A stretch of 64,000 nt of DNA from Rahnella bruchi (GTDB lineage Bacteria > Pseudomonadota > Gammaproteobacteria > Enterobacterales > Enterobacteriaceae), in assembly GCF_003614975.1 (NCBI RefSeq), contig NZ_QZWI01000007.1, positions 147,763 to 211,762 of the forward strand. The letters run 5' to 3'. Below, one piece after another: positions 37,019 through 46,366 of the stretch (positions are counted from its first letter, which is position 1; the number at the start of each line of letters is the position of its first letter). The notes beneath the pieces are model-generated. The model did not search any database. It was not told where the DNA came from and saw only the letters and a list, made by a program, of their open reading frames with translations. The translations under genes were made by a program, and so were the position numbers.

Positions 37019-38478
37019 GTTTCGAGTTTTCGTTCTCTCCCTCTTACGTTAAACAACCCATAACTCAGCAGCGCGAGGATCCATACACCTATCCCGCCAT
37101 ACATCAGAATTCCGGCAAATCCCTCTGTCAGCACCTGTTCAACCTGACTATGCGCTAATGACACGTCGCTTCCACCGGCAATACGCTCAGCCAGCGCATA
37201 AGGATCCGCCGCGCCAGGTATTATTTTCTTCAAACTTTCGGCTATACCCGTAACAAGCAGACTGCCCATCAGCGCAATGTTGATAGCCAGCGTAATCAGC
37301 CGTGCACTGATATCCATTCCCGAGGCCATGCCCGCGCGACTGCCGGGTACCGAACTCGTTGTCGTATTGGTGACGGGAGTGTTGGTCATGCCGAGCGCTG
37401 CGCCTGCCAGTAATGCGCCGGGGAGCAGGCTTTGATGATAATTGACCGCAATTTGCATCAGCATAAACCCCGCTCCTATCGCAAACAGTCCCAACGGAAT
37501 AATACGTGCGGCACCAAACCGTGAAGTGAGCTTTTCACCCAGCGGCGGCAACAGTAATGTTGGCAAGGTATACGCCAGTAATGCCAGGCCGGTTGAAAAA
37601 CTGTCATAGCCCAGCCCGCTCTGGTAATACACCGGCAGATAAATCATCAGTGGCCAGAAACTGAAGTTCATGCCAACCGACCCCATCAGCGCCCCGGAAA
37701 ATGGCCGGATGCGAAAGACTGAAAAATCAAACATCGGGCGCGGATGCCGTTTTTCTATCCCCACAAACAACAATGCGCTTAGCAAAGTCAGCAGCAACAA
37801 TATGCGTGCCAGCGTGCCGCTCCAGCCAAGAACACTTCCCTGCGTGATCAGATACGTTGCGCCAAGCACCGTGGCAGAAAGCGTCAGCAGCCCCCCCACA
37901 TCGAGCTTTTTCGCCTGTATGTCCCTTGACTCCACTACGTTGGTCAGGGCCAGAATCAGCGTGATGATGGCGATAAATACGTGGATCAGAAATACCCAGT
38001 GCCAGCTCATCCATGTCACCAACATGCCGCCGATAACCGGCCCAAACCCCAGCCCGAAACCGAACGTAATTCCCCATGCGGCAAATGCCTGACTGCGTGC
38101 TTTTCCTTGCGGGAATTGCGACGACAAAATCGCAATCAGACACGTCAGCATTGCCCCGCCGCTCAGTCCCTGCAGGAAGCGTCCGGCAATCAGCCAGGCG
38201 GCGCTGCCCGCCAGACCGCACATCAGAGAGGTCAACCCGAAAGCGGCAATACTGATAATAAATACCCGTTTGCGACCATAACGATCGGCCAGCGTACCGG
38301 TTGCCATCAGTACCGTCGTACAGGCCAGCGTGTAGGCATTCATAATCCACTGCAGCTCACGAAAGCTGGCATGTAACTGCTGTTCAAGTACCGGCGAAAT
38401 CACCGGAACGCTGGAGATTTCCAGTCCGGACATCAGGGCTGCCAGACAAACTGCCATCAGTGCCAGGGTGTTCTTCAT
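37012..38478 (-). CDS. MFS transporter, DHA2 (14-helix drug/proton antiporter) family
   Basis: A 488-residue inner-membrane transporter. From the ATG at 38476-38478 (AGGA 7 bp upstream) it begins MKNTLALMAVCLAALMSGLEISSV. The MFS loop 2-3 motif appears as GTLADRYGRKRVF. Motif C-like glycine-rich sequence GFGLGFGPVIGG indicates an antiporter. It resembles EmrB/QacA-type efflux pumps, without an adjacent EmrA-type adaptor. It is divergent from a GlxA-type regulator 108 bp away, and the pair interrupts the chemotaxis operon. The substrate is unknown. Confidence 0.88.
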   Translation of the reverse strand: MKNTLALMAVCLAALMSGLEISSVPVISPVLEQQLHASFRELQWIMNAYTLACTTVLMATGTLADRYGRKRVFIISIAAFGLTSLMCGLAGSAAWLIAGRFLQGLSGGAMLTCLIAILSSQFPQGKARSQAFAAWGITFGFGLGFGPVIGGMLVTWMSWHWVFLIHVFIAIITLILALTNVVESRDIQAKKLDVGGLLTLSATVLGATYLITQGSVLGWSGTLARILLLLTLLSALLFVGIEKRHPRPMFDFSVFRIRPFSGALMGSVGMNFSFWPLMIYLPVYYQSGLGYDSFSTGLALLAYTLPTLLLPPLGEKLTSRFGAARIIPLGLFAIGAGFMLMQIAVNYHQSLLPGALLAGAALGMTNTPVTNTTTSSVPGSRAGMASGMDISARLITLAINIALMGSLLVTGIAESLKKIIPGAADPYALAERIAGGSDVSLAHSQVEQVLTEGFAGILMYGGIGVWILALLSYGLFNVRGRERKLETN

Positions 38479-38586
38479 ATCGTATTCCTGCAAATGTTCA
38501 GAGAACGACAGCATGTAAGATTGCGCGCGTTGTAGAAATCAGGCCGGATGCCATGTATCGTCAAGATCATGCCAATATGAGGATTC

Positions 38587-39600
38587 ATGTTAATGCTTAA
38601 AGCTGAAACGACGGCGATGGCTTCTGTCCATGCTCCGAAAAACCGGCGTCTGGTTTTGCTGGCTTATGAATGTCTGTGCACTTTTGAATTCGGCATTGCG
38701 GTTGAAGCTTTTGGTCGCGCCGATGAACTGACGGGAGAACCGCTTTACGAGTTATCCGTCGCGTCAGCAGAAGAAGGAACCTTTGGCGCACAAGGCGGTG
38801 TCCGGCTGGTGGTTGATGGTGGGCTGGAATTGCTGGAAGACGCGGGAACGATTGTGATCCCCGGCTGGCGCAGCATCCACGAACCGGCTTCTGAACGGCT
38901 GATTACGGCACTGCAAAAAGCGCATCAAAGCGGGACGAGAATTGTGTCTATCTGTGCGGGAAGTTTCGTGCTCGGCGCTGCCGGTTTACTGGACGGCAAA
39001 CGCGCCACCGCCCACTGGAACAGCACCGATGTACTTGCGCAGAGATTTCCAAACGTTCAGGTCGAGCACGGCATGATATATGTCGATGAAGGCAGCATCA
39101 TCACCTCTGCCGGGGGAGCGGCGGGCGTCGACTTGTGTCTGCATCTGATCCGACGCGATTACGGCATTGAAGTTGCGAACCGCACGGCGCGCCGCATGGT
39201 GACACCGCCGCTGCGCGAGGGAAATCAGGCGCAGCTTATCCAGCAACCGGTCCCGCGTCATCAGACCAAAACGCTCGCCCCCATGCTGGACGATTTGCGC
39301 AGTCATCTCAATACGCCGCTGGTGATTGAGCAACTCGCCACACAGGCAGGCATGAGTCGTCGTACTTTCTTGCGCCGTTTTCACGATGCCACCGGCACAA
39401 CGCCGGGCGAATGGATGCTGGGAGTCAGGCTGGAAAAAGCCTGCGCCCTGCTGGAAAACGGGAAACTGAGTGTTGATCGCGTAGCCGAACAAGCAGGATT
39501 TGGATCACCTGAAACGCTGCGGCACCACTTCCGTCAGCGGCTGGGAACAACCCCGACTAAATGGCGGAAAGAGTTTATTGGGAAAAATCTGGTGGGATGA
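38587..39600 (+). CDS. GlxA family transcriptional regulator (DJ-1/PfpI plus AraC domains, FtrA-like)
   Basis: A 337-residue regulator. The N-terminal DJ-1/PfpI-like domain (about 20-190) has the nucleophile-elbow sequence VSICAGSFVLGAAGLL. The AraC-type DNA-binding domain (about 225-325) shows two helix-turn-helix units (LATQAGMSRRTFLRRF and VAEQAGFGSPETLRHHF). The ATG at 38587 has GAGG 4 bp upstream; ATGs at 38593 and 38617 are alternatives. It probably controls the divergent MFS gene, with the operator in the 108-bp gap. The family is often called FtrA in enterobacteria. Confidence 0.87.
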   Translation: MLMLKAETTAMASVHAPKNRRLVLLAYECLCTFEFGIAVEAFGRADELTGEPLYELSVASAEEGTFGAQGGVRLVVDGGLELLEDAGTIVIPGWRSIHEPASERLITALQKAHQSGTRIVSICAGSFVLGAAGLLDGKRATAHWNSTDVLAQRFPNVQVEHGMIYVDEGSIITSAGGAAGVDLCLHLIRRDYGIEVANRTARRMVTPPLREGNQAQLIQQPVPRHQTKTLAPMLDDLRSHLNTPLVIEQLATQAGMSRRTFLRRFHDATGTTPGEWMLGVRLEKACALLENGKLSVDRVAEQAGFGSPETLRHHFRQRLGTTPTKWRKEFIGKNLVG

Positions 39601-39606
39601 AATAGG

Positions 39607-39694
39607 TGGCGGGGATGCCTGTATGGCAGTGAACATCCAGAACAACAGGCATCGGCCTATACCAATTTTCTAAGCTGCCTGTACGGCAGTGAAC
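39607..39694 (-). CRISPR. Orphan type I-F CRISPR mini-array (2 repeats, 1 spacer)
   Basis: On the minus strand, 39694-39667 is a 28-bp type I-F repeat: it starts GTTCACTGCCGTACAGGCAG and ends CTTAGAAA, and agrees with the Yersinia/Pectobacterium repeat as I know it. Its core CTGCCGTACAGGCAG forms the Csy4 hairpin. A 32-bp spacer follows (39635-39666), the standard I-F length. A second, degenerate repeat lies at 39634-39607, with 21 of 28 bases kept and the GTTCACTGCC end intact. Decay of the last repeat marks the leader-distal end, so the leader is at 39695 and beyond. No cas gene is in the window. Confidence 0.88.
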
Positions 39695-39810
39695 CGTTCA
39701 GTTTTCTGTTTCTGGCGTTGAACTACGAAAGATTATTCCTGTTTGGGCAAAAATACCCTCTTTTTTTGATGGGTAACAGGATTTATAAAAATCAAAGAGT
39801 TAGACAAAGT
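39695..39810 (-). promoter_or_regulatory. Probable CRISPR leader with IHF-type site
   Basis: AT-rich DNA abuts the intact repeat on its leader side. The plus strand has AATCAAAGAGTTA at 39790-39802, a full match to the IHF consensus WATCAANNNNTTR, about 100 bp from the repeat. A hairpin-like ACCC/GGGT pair lies between (about 39758-39776). IHF is used for spacer uptake in type I-F systems, which supports reading this as a leader. Function is inferred. Confidence 0.55.
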
Positions 39811-39840
39811 GCAGAAAAGAGGGTGAGTTCGAAGATGGCA

Positions 39841-39881
39841 TTAATACCCCATCCCGGCCTTCCCCTTCGCAGGGGCAGGAG
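39841..39881 (+). repeat. 41-bp palindromic repeat, third full copy
   Basis: It begins TTAATACCCC and contains TCCCCTTCGCAGGGG, nearly the same as the copy at 15421-15461 some 24 kb away. This is dispersed intergenic repeat DNA of REP type. Confidence 0.75.
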
Positions 39882-39959
39882 AAATGCTACATCCCTTCCA
39901 CCTTTGAATTTACGTAAGAGAAACAGAACGAAGGTTTTATTCGATCGACTTTGGCTTGC

Positions 39960-40181
39960 TCAAAAATCTTGCTGAACGGAGCGGCTTCGAGACCTATGGC
40001 TCGAAGACCGAGAGAAGGCACCGCGGAGCGGCAAGATTTTGCGCCACACGCTGTGTTGACAGAATATGTCCGTCGCACCCGCGACAGCGCGGAGTAAAAA
40101 GAGCGTGGAGTCCAGAGGCCCGCGCGAGTGCGGGTCTCTGGACTGGTGTGGGCGGCGAGCCCAGGATCTTGACTTTAAGAC
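39960..40181. other. Highly structured GC-rich element after cheW
   Basis: Four or more hairpins follow closely: CTTCGAG/CTCGAAG at 39985-40006, GTCGC/GCGAC at 40072-40085, a 13-bp stem TCCAGAGGCCCGC against 40130-40142, and TGGGC/GCCCA near 40149-40162. The base composition differs from the AT-rich leader before it. It borders the cheW stop codon at 40182. It may be a dispersed repeat unit, the terminator of the motA-cheW transcript, or a structured RNA; the sequence alone does not decide. Confidence 0.5.
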
Positions 40182-40679
40182 TCAAATCTTAGTAACGCTA
40201 TCAACCAGTGCCATTTCTTCACTGCTCAGCAGTTTTTCGATGTCCACGAGGATCAGCATCCGGTCGCCGAGCGAGCCGAGGCCGGTCAGGTATTCTGTCG
40301 ACATGGTTACCGCGAATTCTGGTGCCGGACGGATCTGTTCCTGACTCAGTGACAGCACATCGGATACGCCATCAACAACAATACCGACCACGCGGTTTTC
40401 GAAGTTCAGAACGATCACCACGGTGTTTTCATTGTAAATCACATCTTCCTGAGCGAATTTCACGCGCAAGTCGAGGATTGGCACGATAACGCCACGCAGG
40501 TTGGTGACACCTTTAATAAATGCAGGCGTGTTAGCGATGCGGGTTACCTGATCGTAGCCGCGGATTTCCTGCACTTTAAGGATATCAATGCCGTATTCTT
40601 CGTCGCCTAAAGTAAAGATCAGAAATTCCTGACCTACTGTTTCGCCCGCAATTTTAGACACGGTTGCAAGTCCTGCCAT
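40182..40679 (-). CDS. cheW: Chemotaxis coupling protein CheW
   Basis: A 165-residue SH3-like coupling protein that joins receptors to CheA. I use the ATG at 40677-40679 (AGGTG 7 bp upstream), which gives [20 protein letters not shown] as in relatives. A frame open 49 codons further reaches back towards cheA without similarity. The receptor-contact segment [10 protein letters not shown] and surrounding NLRGVI motif are present. It is the last gene of motA-motB-cheA-cheW before the foreign-looking insertion. Confidence 0.97.
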   Translation of the reverse strand: MAGLATVSKIAGETVGQEFLIFTLGDEEYGIDILKVQEIRGYDQVTRIANTPAFIKGVTNLRGVIVPILDLRVKFAQEDVIYNENTVVIVLNFENRVVGIVVDGVSDVLSLSQEQIRPAPEFAVTMSTEYLTGLGSLGDRMLILVDIEKLLSSEEMALVDSVTKI

Positions 40680-40761
40680 GTTGTTCACCTTTGCTTTTAT
40701 CTTTAAATTGGCCTGAGTTTTCACACCCGGCGACAATGAATGTCGCCGGAAGCTTTGCTTG

Positions 40762-42783
40762 TTATGCGGCAGATACGCCCGTTGCCAGTTTGTCGCGGTT
40801 AAGTGCCTGCAATGCAGACACATCAACGATCAGCGCCACGCTGCCGTCGCCTAAAATGGTGGCAGCGGAAATACCCGGCACTTTGCGATAGTTACTTTCC
40901 AGGTTTTTCACCACCACCTGGTGCTGACCAATAAGTTGATCAACCAGCAAGGCGTAGCGGCGTCCGGCGCTTTGTAAGATCACCACGATGCCCTGAGTCG
41001 CTTCTGTTTTCGCATCTTTCACGTCAAAGACGTTGTAGAGTTCAACCAACGGCAGGTACTCACCACGTACCTGCAGAACGCGTTCGCCACCGGCCAGCGG
41101 ATGCAGGTCTTCGGCCAGCGGTTGCAGTGATTCCATCACCGCATTCAGTGGAAGTATGAAGACCTCTTCGCCAACTTTAACGGACATACCGTCGAGAATC
41201 GCCAGCGTCAGCGGCAGCAGGATACGGATGGTCGTGCCCTTCCCTTGCTGGGAATGGATTTCGACATGACCGCCCATTTCCTGAATGTTACGTTTCACCA
41301 CGTCCATGCCGACACCTCGGCCTGACACATCCGTGACTTTCTCAGCGGTCGAGAACCCGGCAGCAAAAATCAGCATGCCGACTTCTTCATCGCTCATGTT
41401 TTCGCTGACGTTCATGCCCTGCGACGCGGCTTTCGCCAGAATACGTTCGCGATTCAGACCTGCGCCGTCATCGATGACTTCAATGCAGATGTTGCCGCCC
41501 TGATGTTCGGCGGACAGCGTCAGATTGCCGGTCGGTTCTTTGCCGTTGGCAAGACGCACTTCCGGCGTTTCCACACCGTGGTCGAGGCTGTTACGCACCA
41601 GGTGCGTTAACGGGTCAATGATACGTTCGATCAGGCTCTTATCCAGTTCGGTGGAGCTGCCGAGCAATGTCAGTTCAATCTGCTTATTCAGTTTGCTGGC
41701 CAGATCTCGCACCAGACGCGGGAAGCGACTGAAGACAAATTCCATTGGCATCATACGAATCGACATCACCGATTCCTGCAAATCACGGGCGTTGCGTTCC
41801 AGTTGGCCCATGCTGTTGAGCAGGTCACTGTGCACCACCGGATCCAGCAGGTCTGAACGCTGTGCCAGCATCGACTGGGTGATAACCAGTTCGCCGACCA
41901 GGTTAATCAGCTGATCCACTTTCTCTACGGCCACACGGATGCTGGTAGATTCAGCCGCTTTAGGGGCGCGCGCTTTTGGCGGTTCGCTGCCTGGAACCGC
42001 AGTCAGAACCGGAGCCTGACGCACGGCGACCGGCGCGGCTTCAGTCACTGCCGGAGCGGAGGCTGCAACAGGAGCGGAAGGTACGGAAGCAGACGCCTGT
42101 GTGAAACTGATCTGTTCCGGTTCCAGTACAAAACAGAGCACGGCGATAATGTCATCTTCGGTCACCGTGGTGATAAGCGTAGCTTCCACACTGTCTGCGG
42201 TTTGTACCGGATCTTTGATTTCGCCCAGGTTGCCCAGCTCTTCGAGCATCACCGGGACTTCCTGCGTTTTCAGCCCGGAAAGACGTACACGCATACCGCC
42301 ACTGCCCGCTGTCTGGGCAACAGGTGCCGGTGCTGCCACGGCAAGTTCGTCTTCCACTAGATGAAGATCTGCCGCAGGCTCGCGCTGTTCTTGCGCTTCG
42401 AGGGCCAGTTGTCTCAGGGCTGCACAGATATACTCAAAGCTTTCTGCGTCAGGATCCCGGGAAGATTTATAGGCGTCGAGTTGCTCCTGCATAATGTCTT
42501 TTGTTTCCAGAAACAGGTTGATGATGTCGGTGCTCAGGCTCATTTCAGCGCGACGTGCACCGTCGAGCAGGTTTTCCAGTAAGTGAGTCGTTTCCTGTAA
42601 AACCGTAAATCCAAACGTTGCTGCCCCGCCTTTGATTGAGTGCGCTGCGCGAAAAATTGCATTGAGCTGCTCAACATCCGGGGCCTGCGGATCAAGTAAC
42701 AACAGATGTTGTTCCATGTCCGCCAGCAGCTCGTCTGCTTCATCAAAAAATGTCTGATAAAAATCAGTAATATCCATGCTCAC
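40762..42783 (-). CDS. cheA: Chemotaxis histidine kinase CheA
   Basis: A 673-residue kinase with the five standard domains. The phospho-acceptor His48 lies in [16 protein letters not shown]2 domain for CheY/CheB binding follows, then an Ala/Pro-rich linker near 230-275. The P3 dimerisation helix pair comes next. The ATP-binding P4 contains [13 protein letters not shown] and GRGVGMDVV, and the CheW-like P5 is at the C-terminus. An internal Met (TKDIMQEQ, near residue 98) matches the start of the short E. coli form CheA(S). The upstream gap to motB is about 30 bp. Confidence 0.98.
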   Translation of the reverse strand: MSMDITDFYQTFFDEADELLADMEQHLLLLDPQAPDVEQLNAIFRAAHSIKGGAATFGFTVLQETTHLLENLLDGARRAEMSLSTDIINLFLETKDIMQEQLDAYKSSRDPDAESFEYICAALRQLALEAQEQREPAADLHLVEDELAVAAPAPVAQTAGSGGMRVRLSGLKTQEVPVMLEELGNLGEIKDPVQTADSVEATLITTVTEDDIIAVLCFVLEPEQISFTQASASVPSAPVAASAPAVTEAAPVAVRQAPVLTAVPGSEPPKARAPKAAESTSIRVAVEKVDQLINLVGELVITQSMLAQRSDLLDPVVHSDLLNSMGQLERNARDLQESVMSIRMMPMEFVFSRFPRLVRDLASKLNKQIELTLLGSSTELDKSLIERIIDPLTHLVRNSLDHGVETPEVRLANGKEPTGNLTLSAEHQGGNICIEVIDDGAGLNRERILAKAASQGMNVSENMSDEEVGMLIFAAGFSTAEKVTDVSGRGVGMDVVKRNIQEMGGHVEIHSQQGKGTTIRILLPLTLAILDGMSVKVGEEVFILPLNAVMESLQPLAEDLHPLAGGERVLQVRGEYLPLVELYNVFDVKDAKTEATQGIVVILQSAGRRYALLVDQLIGQHQVVVKNLESNYRKVPGISAATILGDGSVALIVDVSALQALNRDKLATGVSAA

Positions 42784-42813
42784 GTGATCACCTCTGCTGT
42801 GAATCGCGGCTTG

Positions 42814-43917
42814 TTAATGTGTCGCAGGTGCCGTGCCTGCCGCGACAGCCGGAGCTGCCGTCGCAGGTTGAGCGCCTGCCGAGGGTGTCACTGGCGTCTG
42901 CGTCTCAATCCCGGTTATTGATGGTGCCTGTACTTGTGATGGTGCTGGTGCTGCTGATGAATCAGGTACTGCTGGTGCAGCCGGAGCCGGGCTCATTTTT
43001 GGCGCCAGCGCGGGTGCCGTCTGACGTCCCGGCACTTGTCTTTGCAGTTCGCCTGCGTCACTGATCGTGATCGCTTCGCCCTCGCTGTTTTCTCGTTCAA
43101 TAGCTTCTTCAGCGTGTTTATTAAGAACTAAAATGCTGATGCGCCGGTTAATCGCGTCGCCCGCAGGATGGTTTTTTAACTGCATAGTGGATCCCATGCC
43201 CATCACGCGCAGAACTTTGCCTTCGCTGAGTCCGCCGATAATCATTTCGCGACGTGAGGCATTCGCACGATCTGTCGAGAGTTCCCAGTTGCTGTATCCG
43301 CGTTCACCCTGCGCATACGGCATATCATCGGTATGACCGGCAAGGCTGATTTTGTTCGGGAAATCATCCAGTACCGGCCCGATAGCGCGCAGAATATCGC
43401 GCATATACGGCTCGACAATCGCACTGCCCAGCTGGAACATCGGACGATTTTTGCTATCAATAATCTGGATCCGCAGACCCTGCTCGGTCAGATTGATCAT
43501 CAGATGCGGGCGCAAATCTTTGAGCCGCGGATCGGATGCCAGCATGTCTTCAAGTTTCTGCTGCAACCGTTGTAAATCCCCGGCCTCGCGTTTGCTCTCG
43601 CCCTGTGACTGATCCATTTTATGCACTTCGCCATCCTGCACGGTCGGGTCTTCCCCGCCGCCAGGGATCGGGCTGGTTGCATCACTGCTGCGCGGCCCGC
43701 CGGTTATCGCCACCGCCAGCGGTGTACGAAAGTATTCGGCAATTTGCACCAGTTCTTTAGGGCTGGAGATCGAAATCAGCCACATCACCAGGAAGAAAGC
43801 CATCATCGCTGTCATAAAATCAGCGTAAGCAATCTTCCACGAACCGCCGTGATGCCCTCCGCCGTGCTTACTCTTTTTCTTGCGGACAACAACGATTGGA
43901 TGGCTCTGATGCTTCAT
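42814..43917 (-). CDS. motB: Flagellar motor stator protein MotB
   Basis: A 367-residue stator subunit anchored to peptidoglycan. The single membrane helix contains the proton-carrying Asp33 ([16 protein letters not shown]). The plug follows, and the OmpA-like domain has the motifs LAGHTDD and [19 protein letters not shown]. It is about 60 residues longer than E. coli MotB. The excess is a C-terminal tail rich in Pro, Ala and Thr (from about residue 300), likely disordered in the periplasm. Its start overlaps the motA stop by 4 bp. Confidence 0.97.
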   Translation of the reverse strand: MKHQSHPIVVVRKKKSKHGGGHHGGSWKIAYADFMTAMMAFFLVMWLISISSPKELVQIAEYFRTPLAVAITGGPRSSDATSPIPGGGEDPTVQDGEVHKMDQSQGESKREAGDLQRLQQKLEDMLASDPRLKDLRPHLMINLTEQGLRIQIIDSKNRPMFQLGSAIVEPYMRDILRAIGPVLDDFPNKISLAGHTDDMPYAQGERGYSNWELSTDRANASRREMIIGGLSEGKVLRVMGMGSTMQLKNHPAGDAINRRISILVLNKHAEEAIERENSEGEAITISDAGELQRQVPGRQTAPALAPKMSPAPAAPAVPDSSAAPAPSQVQAPSITGIETQTPVTPSAGAQPATAAPAVAAGTAPATH

Positions 43918-44804
43918 ACTTTTTCTTCTTCAGTTTGTTTCTGACCCGGCGACTTAACCTGGCGAACGTGCTCCTCCAGTTCGATAAAGGAAGGACGCTC
44001 AGAGGTGTACAACGTCTTACGGCCAAACTCGACGGCAATTTGTGGCGCATAGCCATTGATACTTGAAAGCAATGTCACTTTGATGCACTGCATCATCTTG
44101 GCGTTTTCCGCGCTTTTCTGGCGCAGGACGCTGGCCAGCGGAGAAATAAAACCGTACGCCAAAAGGATACCGAGGAAGGTTCCGACCATCGCATGCGCAA
44201 TCAACGCACCCAGTTCTGCTGCCGGGCGGTCCGCCGCGGCCAGGGTATGAACGATGCCCATAACCGCAGCAACGATACCGAAGGCAGGCAGCGAGTCGCC
44301 AACCAGCGCCAGGCTGTTAGCAGGGACTTCGCTTTCGTGCTCGTAAGTTTCGATTTCCTCATCCATCAATGCTTCAATTTCAAAAGCATTCATGTTGCCG
44401 CTCACCATCAGGCGCAGGTAATCCGTCAGGTATTCGACTAAATGTTTATCGGCAAGGATGCGCGGATAATTAGCGAAAATATCGCTTTCGTTGGGATTGT
44501 CGATGTCATTTTCCAGCGACAGCATCCCCTGTTGACGTGATTTCGCCAGCAACCGGTACAGCAACGCCATCAAATCCATATACAACGCTTTGTTGTATTT
44601 CGATGCGCGAAACAGCTGAGGCAGCGCGCGCAGTGTGGACTTAATCGCTTTACCGTTGTTACCCACGAAAAAGGCACCGATGCCTGCACCGGCTATGATG
44701 AGTAATTCTGCGGGTTGGTATAACGCGCCCAGTTCACCGCCGACGAGCATGAAACCGCCGAACACTGAGCCCAACACCACGATGTAACCTATTATCACTA
44801 GCAC
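43914..44804 (-). CDS. motA: Flagellar motor stator protein MotA
   Basis: A 296-residue inner-membrane protein with four helices that forms the proton channel with MotB and pushes on FliG. The conserved proline regions [16 protein letters not shown] and [12 protein letters not shown] are present. The large cytoplasmic loop carries charged residues for rotor contact. It follows flhDC after a hairpin. I did not find a convincing sigma-28 promoter in the 176-bp gap. Confidence 0.98.
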   Translation of the reverse strand: MLVIIGYIVVLGSVFGGFMLVGGELGALYQPAELLIIAGAGIGAFFVGNNGKAIKSTLRALPQLFRASKYNKALYMDLMALLYRLLAKSRQQGMLSLENDIDNPNESDIFANYPRILADKHLVEYLTDYLRLMVSGNMNAFEIEALMDEEIETYEHESEVPANSLALVGDSLPAFGIVAAVMGIVHTLAAADRPAAELGALIAHAMVGTFLGILLAYGFISPLASVLRQKSAENAKMMQCIKVTLLSSINGYAPQIAVEFGRKTLYTSERPSFIELEEHVRQVKSPGQKQTEEEKV

Positions 44805-44932
44805 GATGAATCCTTAATTCGATGTGGTTTTAGGGCGAGGAAAAGCGCGAGCCATGTTTTTGCCAACATTTATGCCGCTAAAACGTGCATAAAAGATGTC
44901 AGATAATGACTGAGATGTTCGGGGGAAATTGA

Positions 44933-44954
44933 TGAGCGGTGTTACCACCGCTCA
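44933..44954 (-). terminator. Hairpin after flhC
   Basis: TGAGCGGTG (44933-44941) pairs perfectly with 44946-44954 around a 4-nt loop. On the minus strand it is followed by TCAATTTCC, so the T run is poor. It lies 26 bp past the flhC stop and probably ends the flhDC message in part. Confidence 0.6.
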
Positions 44955-44980
44955 GAAAGACTTACTGCAACCCAACCATC

Positions 44981-45589
44981 TCAAACAGCGCGCTTGACCT
45001 GTTCGTCCAGCTCTTGAGATGTTATATCGGCAACCTGCGGGGAAAGTTTACGTTTTTTTACGGCTCGGGATGGGGGCTGGCAAAGACTGCAAACAAACCC
45101 GTGACGGGGCTGGTGTGCATGGGTAATAAATGAACCTTCACAGCAGTTACAGGCAGAGAGCTGCAACATGCCGCTGTCGACAAAACGGACCAGTGTCCAC
45201 GCGCGTGTCAGCGCGAGGATCGGCGCTTCACCTGGCTGTTCCGGACATTGTTCGAGATACAGACGGTAAGCCTTAATCACCGCTTCCACCCCATTACAAT
45301 GTCCGCTCTTTAAGAGGAAAGAGTACGCGTTGTAAAACATGGAAGAATGAATGTTTTGTTCCCAGGTCATAAACCAGTCGGTCGAGAACGGTAACATTCC
45401 TTTCGGCGGAGGACTTCCACGCAGTTCTTTGTACAGTCTGATCAGTCGGCCACGACTTAATTGCGTTTCGCTTTCCAGCATCTGCAATCGGGCACCCAGC
45501 GTAATCAATTCCATGGCAAGCTGAATGTCGCGCGCTTCCTGAACGATACTTTTTTCTGCCGGTTTGGTTGACGCATCTTTCCCAGACAT
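44981..45589 (-). CDS. flhC: Flagellar master transcriptional activator subunit FlhC
   Basis: A 202-residue partner of FlhD; the FlhD4C2 complex activates class 2 flagellar promoters. The zinc-binding cysteines appear as CNCC and, further on, CSLC, with the nearby THAHQP stretch. The N-terminus ([21 protein letters not shown]) is about ten residues longer than in E. coli, where the protein begins at the EKSIVQEA part; no other start codon is available. It follows flhD by 2 bp. Confidence 0.97.
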   Translation of the reverse strand: MSGKDASTKPAEKSIVQEARDIQLAMELITLGARLQMLESETQLSRGRLIRLYKELRGSPPPKGMLPFSTDWFMTWEQNIHSSMFYNAYSFLLKSGHCNGVEAVIKAYRLYLEQCPEQPGEAPILALTRAWTLVRFVDSGMLQLSACNCCEGSFITHAHQPRHGFVCSLCQPPSRAVKKRKLSPQVADITSQELDEQVKRAV

Positions 45590-45591
45590 AG

Positions 45592-45936
45592 CTACGCCCT
45601 TTTCTTCATCGCGCCGCTATCTTTCGCAGCCAGACCTTTAAGCAAATGGCTGGACAACAGAATACCGGTATGGATTTGCTGTAAATCATCCACCCGAGAT
45701 TCCTGTGTCAGGCGTTCTATTGTTTTACTGTCATCAAAGCGAAACTGGCACAAAAGCTGGTTCGTTTCAGCAAGCTTTACCATTTGCGGCAACGTAAGCT
45801 GGCCAAGTGTTTCTGCCATGACGTCATCAATTCCCAACCGGAACATAGCTGAGGCTTTTTCGTCGTTAATCAAACGCTGCGCCAACAGTAAATATGACAG
45901 GTTGATATCATATATGTGCTTAAGCAATTCGGACAT
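45592..45936 (-). CDS. flhD: Flagellar master transcriptional activator subunit FlhD
   Basis: A 114-residue helical regulator that dimerises and binds FlhC. The cysteine in [11 protein letters not shown] matches the Cys65 disulfide position of E. coli FlhD. It is the first gene of the operon and heads a cascade whose targets flank it here. A long untranslated leader of about 350 nt is implied by the promoter elements found upstream. Confidence 0.97.
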   Translation of the reverse strand: MSELLKHIYDINLSYLLLAQRLINDEKASAMFRLGIDDVMAETLGQLTLPQMVKLAETNQLLCQFRFDDSKTIERLTQESRVDDLQQIHTGILLSSHLLKGLAAKDSGAMKKRA

Positions 45937-46265
45937 TCTGTTCTACCCCATTACCGATGCCACTTTTAAAGGTGGCTGATTGATAGACATATTCCATGCA
46001 GCGAGCGTTTTACCCGGCGTGACTGGAGTATTTTTTACTATCAAAACAATTGGATCATTGGCTGTTTAATAAATCTCACGATGACAATTAGATTTATCCC
46101 GCGGTATTTACTTCACCGCCAATACAAAGTTGTTCCTGATGTAAACTAAATTAATTGTGACAATTGCACTGCTAAGTATTAGTGAAACACTTTAGTTTTG
46201 ATGTAGTGGCAGGGTCCGTTGCTGTGATGGCGTGTCATTCAGTGAAACGCTTTTACATACATTAT

Positions 46266-46279
46266 TAGGAATAATCTTA
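46266..46279 (-). promoter_or_regulatory. RcsAB box in the flhDC leader
   Basis: On the minus strand TAAGATTATTCCTA matches 13 of 14 positions of the RcsAB box (TAAGAATATTCCTA). With the start point inferred from the CRP site (about 46284) it spans +5 to +18, the placement described for E. coli flhDC. It predicts repression of motility by the Rcs envelope-stress system. Confidence 0.8.
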
Positions 46280-46283
46280 CTAC

Positions 46284-46319
46284 GACGCAACTCTAACCCC
46301 GTTCCCTTTACACATACAA
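46284..46319 (-). promoter_or_regulatory. Inferred flhDC sigma-70 promoter
   Basis: Taking the CRP site as centred near -71.5 puts the start at about 46284. At the matching places the minus strand has TTGTAT (46319-46314), 17 bp, then TTAGAG (46296-46291). These are weak hexamers, as expected for a CRP-dependent promoter. Confidence 0.55.
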
Positions 46320-46344
46320 TCTTGTCGTGGACGAATTTTGAATA

Positions 46345-46366
46345 AAGTGTGACGCGCATCACACTT
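46345..46366 (-). promoter_or_regulatory. CRP-cAMP binding site upstream of flhDC
   Basis: TGTGA (46348-46352), six bases, then TCACA (46359-46363) form a perfect CRP core inside a longer palindrome. CRP activation of flhDC is established in E. coli. Confidence 0.88.
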
